NCBI RefSeq assembly: GCF_900113865.1
Contig: NZ_FOQY01000018.1
Location: 109,672 to 173,671 of the forward strand
Reading direction: 5' to 3'
Source of the DNA: Streptosporangium canum
GTDB taxonomy: Bacteria > Actinomycetota > Actinomycetes > Streptosporangiales > Streptosporangiaceae
Length of the DNA stretch: 64,000 bases
The position numbers and the translations under genes were made by a program. Positions 61,288-64,000 of this stretch are shown here, piece by piece. The notes below the pieces were generated by a model, which ran no database searches, was not told the origin of the DNA, and saw only the letters and a list, made by a program, of their open reading frames with translations. The first letter of the stretch is position 1. Each line of letters starts with the position of its first letter.

Positions 61288-61324
61288 ACGAAGGCCCTGA
61301 TCTTTCAGAGATCAGGGCCTTCGT
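61288..61324 (+). terminator. Terminator after tRNA-fMet copy 2
   Basis: ACGAAGGCCCTGATCT (61288-61303) pairs with AGATCAGGGCCTTCGT (61309-61324), loop TTCAG, then CATTTT. Different sequence from the terminator of copy 1. Confidence 0.85.
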
Positions 61325-61429
61325 CATTTTCCAGGCCAGCCGAGATTTCTGGAGCGCTCAGGTGCGCTCAACATCAATTACATGATTACATCGGCGCATG
61401 GGTTGCATCTGTCACGAAGGGATGGACCA

Positions 61430-62197
61430 ATGATCGTCGAATACATCCGCTACCGCGTCCCCGCCGAGCGGTCAGCCGAGTTCGAGGCCGCGTACCGGCG
61501 CGCCGCCGCGCCACTCGCGAGCGCCCCCCAGTGCGTGGACTACGAACTCACCCGATGCGTCGAGGAACCCGCCTGCTACATCCTGCGGATCACCTGGTCC
61601 TCCGCCGAGGACCATCTCCAGGGGTTCAGGGGCGGTCCGCACTTCGCGGCCTTCTTCGCCGAGATCCGGCCCTACGTCTCCGACATCGAGGAGATGCGTC
61701 ACTACGCGCCCACCGGCATCCGGGGCCAGGGCGCCGCGGTGCCGACGCTGTACGACTGGGCCGGCGGGGCGGAGGCCCTCGAACGGCTCACCGAGATCTT
61801 CTACGGCCACGTGACGGAGGACGACCTCATCGGGCCGCTCTTCGCGGGCATGGACCCCGGCCACCCCAGATATGTGGCGATGTGGCTCGGCGAGGTCTTC
61901 GGCGGTCCGGACCGCTACACGCGCGAACGCGGGGGATATCCCCACATGCTCTCCCAGCACCTCGGCAAGGGCATCACCGAACCGCAGCGCCGCCGCTGGG
62001 TGAGCCTTCTCCTGGATGCCGCCGACGAGGCCGATCTCCCCGGAGACCCGGAGTTCCGTGCGGCGTTCCTCGGCTACATCGAGTGGGGGACGCGCCTGGC
62101 GTTCGCCAACTCCCAGCCCGGTGCCGCCCCGATCGCCCACGCCCCGGTGCCGCACTGGGGCTGGGGCGTGGCGCCGCCGTACGTGCCCCAGGGCTGA
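61430..62197 (+). CDS. Antibiotic biosynthesis monooxygenase-truncated hemoglobin fusion
   Basis: 255 residues. Residues 1-95 are an ABM-type ferredoxin-like domain (MIVEYIRYRVPAERSAEFEA, YILRITWSSAEDHLQGFR). Residues 105-245 are a group II truncated globin: LYDWAGGAEALERLTEIFYG, PHMLSQHLGKGITEPQRRRW with the proximal His region, AFLGYIEWGTRLA. Such chimeras are known from Streptomyces; oxygen or peroxide chemistry is likely, substrate unknown. ATG at 61430 follows GAAGGGATGG. Confidence 0.88.
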   Translation: MIVEYIRYRVPAERSAEFEAAYRRAAAPLASAPQCVDYELTRCVEEPACYILRITWSSAEDHLQGFRGGPHFAAFFAEIRPYVSDIEEMRHYAPTGIRGQGAAVPTLYDWAGGAEALERLTEIFYGHVTEDDLIGPLFAGMDPGHPRYVAMWLGEVFGGPDRYTRERGGYPHMLSQHLGKGITEPQRRRWVSLLLDAADEADLPGDPEFRAAFLGYIEWGTRLAFANSQPGAAPIAHAPVPHWGWGVAPPYVPQG

Positions 62198-62262
62198 GCG
62201 CGGTCGACGTGCCGGTGCGGTGCCGCCACACGTATCCGGCCCCGAGCGGTTAGCGTGCCAGT

Positions 62263-62691
62263 GTGGATGACATGTCCGGACCGGTTCTGCGGTGGCGCGT
62301 GCGCCGCGACCTCCTCGTCCTGAAAGGCGTCGCGGCGCTCGTTTTCGCGGTGGCCACCGTGTTGAGCATCGGTGACCTGCGCGGGATGATCCTGGCGGGC
62401 GCGGCGACCGTGATAATGGCCGCGCTGGCCCTGCGTGACGTCCTGGCCCCGGTACGGCTCAGCGCCGACAGCGAGGGACTGGCCGTGGTGAAGGGGTTCG
62501 CCGGCTCGCGGCGGCTGCCGTGGAGCGAAGTCGAGCGGATCCGGGTGGACACGCGGACCCGCTTCGCCTCGCGGACGGGGTTGCTGGAGATCGACACCGG
62601 TGAGGAGATCTTCCTCCTGAGCCAGTTCGACCTCGGCACCCCGTGCCAGGAGGTCGCCGACGATCTGCGCTCCTTCCGGACCGGTTTCTGA
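62263..62691 (+). CDS. PH domain-like membrane protein
   Basis: 142 residues: two membrane helices (LLVLKGVAALVFAVATVLSI and MILAGAATVIMAALAL), then a bacterial PH-like domain (VRLSADSEGLAVVKGFAGSR, LPWSEVERIRVDTRTRFASR, EIFLLSQFDLG). Common in actinobacteria, role unknown. TAGCGT at 62251-62256 is six bases before the GTG. Confidence 0.82.
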   Translation: MDDMSGPVLRWRVRRDLLVLKGVAALVFAVATVLSIGDLRGMILAGAATVIMAALALRDVLAPVRLSADSEGLAVVKGFAGSRRLPWSEVERIRVDTRTRFASRTGLLEIDTGEEIFLLSQFDLGTPCQEVADDLRSFRTGF

Positions 62692-62694
62692 CCG

Positions 62695-62922
62695 TCAGGC
62701 CCCGATCCCGCGATGCCACGCCGTGACTTTTGAGAGGGTACGGCGCAGCAACAGGCCCGCCTTGCGCAGGGACCAGCCCACCAGGAAGGCCCCGAAGAGG
62801 GCCTGCCCGATCCGCGACCACATCGACGCGTCGAAGGCGGCGAACGTCACGACGCCGATCCACAGGACGCCGAAGACGCCCACGAAGACCGTCGCAGCCC
62901 AATCCAGTCTCCGCTGCCACAT
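62695..62922 (-). CDS. Small two-helix membrane protein
   Basis: 75 residues: MWQRRLDWAATVFVGVFGVL and a second hydrophobic stretch (IGQALFGAFLVGWSL), basic C-terminus. Unknown family. Converges on the PH-domain gene three bases away. Confidence 0.6.
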   Translation of the reverse strand: MWQRRLDWAATVFVGVFGVLWIGVVTFAAFDASMWSRIGQALFGAFLVGWSLRKAGLLLRRTLSKVTAWHRGIGA

Positions 62923-62975
62923 GCCCGAAGTCTTACAGATCTTGCTTCAAGACCAGGTCAATGACGCGGAACGCC

Positions 62976-63377
62976 TCATCGGGGGAGGCTACGGCTTGTA
63001 CCCGCGCACCTGCGGGCACGGGCTCCTTTACCGGCCGCCGCGATGGGAGCCTGCTCCAGACAGGCGAGCAGCGCGGCCGCGGTGTGCGCGTCGGCCAGGA
63101 TCCGGTTCACCTCGTCCTCGGTCGCCGGGAGCTGGCCTCGCTTGCCGAGCTCGTCGGTGAGGAAGGTAAGCGGTTCCGGATAGCCGGCCGCCTCGGCGGC
63201 GACAGTCGCTCGAGCCGCTGTGAGAAGACGCAGGTAGTAGGCGCGAAGTGTCGCCTCGCGCATCCGTGCGTCTTCAAGGTCGCTCAACAGAGACCTGGCG
63301 ACCCTGATCAGGTCACCGGGGTGATCGGCCTCCGCGTCGATGTGCGCGCGGATGTCGTCGAACTCCGAGCGGGTCAT
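62976..63377 (-). CDS. Hypothetical helical protein before the rRNA operon
   Basis: 133 residues, all-helical: MTRSEFDDIRAHIDAEADHP, ARSLLSDLEDARMREATLRA and YYLRLLTAARATVAAEAAGY. ATG at 63375-63377 with a perfect GGAGGTGAG site upstream. No family recognised. The frame is open further upstream to 63647, but the ribosome site decides for the ATG. Confidence 0.62.
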   Translation of the reverse strand: MTRSEFDDIRAHIDAEADHPGDLIRVARSLLSDLEDARMREATLRAYYLRLLTAARATVAAEAAGYPEPLTFLTDELGKRGQLPATEDEVNRILADAHTAAALLACLEQAPIAAAGKGARARRCAGTSRSLPR

Positions 63378-63649
63378 GGTGCTCACCTCCACGGTGGAGT
63401 CAGGATCCTGACCCTCGTGCCTACTTCGTATCCAGAGTCGATTGCGGATGGCTTGTTGTCTGCTTGCGCCGTCCGGTTTGGGACGCGCGAGCCTCGGGAA
63501 TGGTTGGCAAGTTGTCTCTGTGACACGAGAGTCCTGGTACTGTTCCTTCTGCAGGGCAACGAGCCCCGGAAGCCAGAAGGTCTCCAGGTCGGCGAACTGC
63601 TCAGCACCTCCCTTCGATCTAACCCGGAGATCCGGGCCTGTCCGCACGA
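63378..63649. other. Spacer upstream of the rRNA promoters
   Basis: Less GC-rich than its surroundings. No gene supported; reverse-strand translation is open but without start or family match. Confidence 0.4.
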
Positions 63650-63679
63650 TTGGACAAGAGCCGGATGTCGGAGTAAGTT
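63650..63679 (+). promoter_or_regulatory. rRNA operon promoter candidate P1
   Basis: TTGGAC (63650-63655), 18-base spacer, TAAGTT (63674-63679). Confidence 0.5.
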
Positions 63680-63761
63680 AGAAGGGTTGCTCCGGAAACG
63701 GGGCGGTCGATATCCTAACGGATTCGACGGGTTCGGATCGGCTGAAGCGAAAAGCGACAGT

Positions 63762-63791
63762 TTGACACGGACCGGGCGGATCTGGTAAGAT
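63762..63791 (+). promoter_or_regulatory. rRNA operon promoter candidate P2
   Basis: TTGACA (63762-63767), 18-base spacer, TAAGAT (63786-63791), almost consensus. About 200 bases of leader follow to the window end. Confidence 0.8.
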
Positions 63792-63859
63792 AGAGATACG
63801 GAATGGAACGCCCTGAAGCCGGGACCACGGTCACGGCGACGGAGAACGCGTCCGTTTCT

Positions 63860-63999
63860 TGAGAACTCAACAGTGTGTTAAAAGCCAGTGCATGAAGCAC
63901 AACCCCGTCCAACCCATCTCTGGTGGGGGACGGATTCCTTTGGTTGATACATCCGGATGAGAGTCCGGGTGCTTTCAGTCGGGAAAACCTTTCAAACAT
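63860..63999 (+). other. rRNA leader (16S gene just beyond the window)
   Basis: TTGAGAACTCAACAGTGTG is the leader element found before 16S genes in actinobacteria. The end of the window, AAAACCTTTCAAACATT, looks like the sequence immediately before mature 16S. The rRNA gene itself is outside. Confidence 0.75.
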
Positions 64000-64000
64000 T

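Noticed and set aside
62976..63647. A 223-residue version of the gene before the rRNA operon
   Set aside because: A perfect GGAGGTGAG site before the ATG at 63377 decides for the 133-residue form; the extension has no family match.

Overview
The window is about 70% G+C, has GTG and TTG starts, overlapping stop/start pairs and many genes without leaders, and reads as a filamentous actinobacterial chromosome. Small families such as the paired DUF397 proteins with an XRE/DUF5753 regulator, and the CU044_5270 protein behind a sigma factor, fit the Streptosporangiales best; that placement is inference.

The backbone is a conserved actinobacterial block. From memory of gene order, it matches the Mycobacterium tuberculosis Rv3211 to Rv3193c neighbourhood: DEAD-box helicase, ferritin-like protein, DUF3107 protein, TetR regulator, moeZ, alkyltransferase-like protein, adnA-adnB, nudC, glutaredoxin, uvrD2, ABC1 kinase-like protein, whiB7, ThiF-like protein, zinc metalloprotease, PDZ-Lon protease and UPF0182 protein. 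DNA repair dominates it: Ku, an alkyltransferase-like protein, the AdnAB resection motor-nuclease and UvrD2. At the right end lie two identical initiator tRNA genes, a monooxygenase-globin fusion and the promoters and leader of an rRNA operon whose 16S gene must start just past the edge.

Region by region: 0-7.8 kb holds helicase, ferritin-like, ArsR remnant, DUF3107, TetR, Ku, an Asn-rich secreted peptide, a hydrolase and moeZ. 7.9-12.3 kb is a tandemly duplicated module of a membrane protein plus a subtilisin-like protease. 12.4-23.3 kb holds the alkyltransferase-like protein, a CDP-glycerol glycerophosphotransferase and adnAB. 23.3-40.0 kb is an accessory segment splitting adnB from nudC: an orphan cytochrome b, a hydrolase, a decayed copy of the adnB 3' end, a collapsed VapBC pair, an ECF sigma/anti-sigma-like pair, an XRE/DUF397 set and a four-gene siderophore operon. 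40.0-64.0 kb returns to the conserved block.

The strongest candidate for an undescribed system is the siderophore operon at 34.1-39.8 kb: ATP-grasp ligase, two IucA/IucC-type synthetases and a PLP decarboxylase, every junction an ATGA overlap, behind an almost perfect iron box. Its content and order match the vibrioferrin genes pvsA-B-D-E without the exporter pvsC. Second is the whiB7 leader, with an AT-rich-flanked promoter, a 99-codon upstream reading frame and an attenuator hairpin. Third are two subtilase paralogues that keep the same AT-rich codons at one site, which protein-level selection does not explain.
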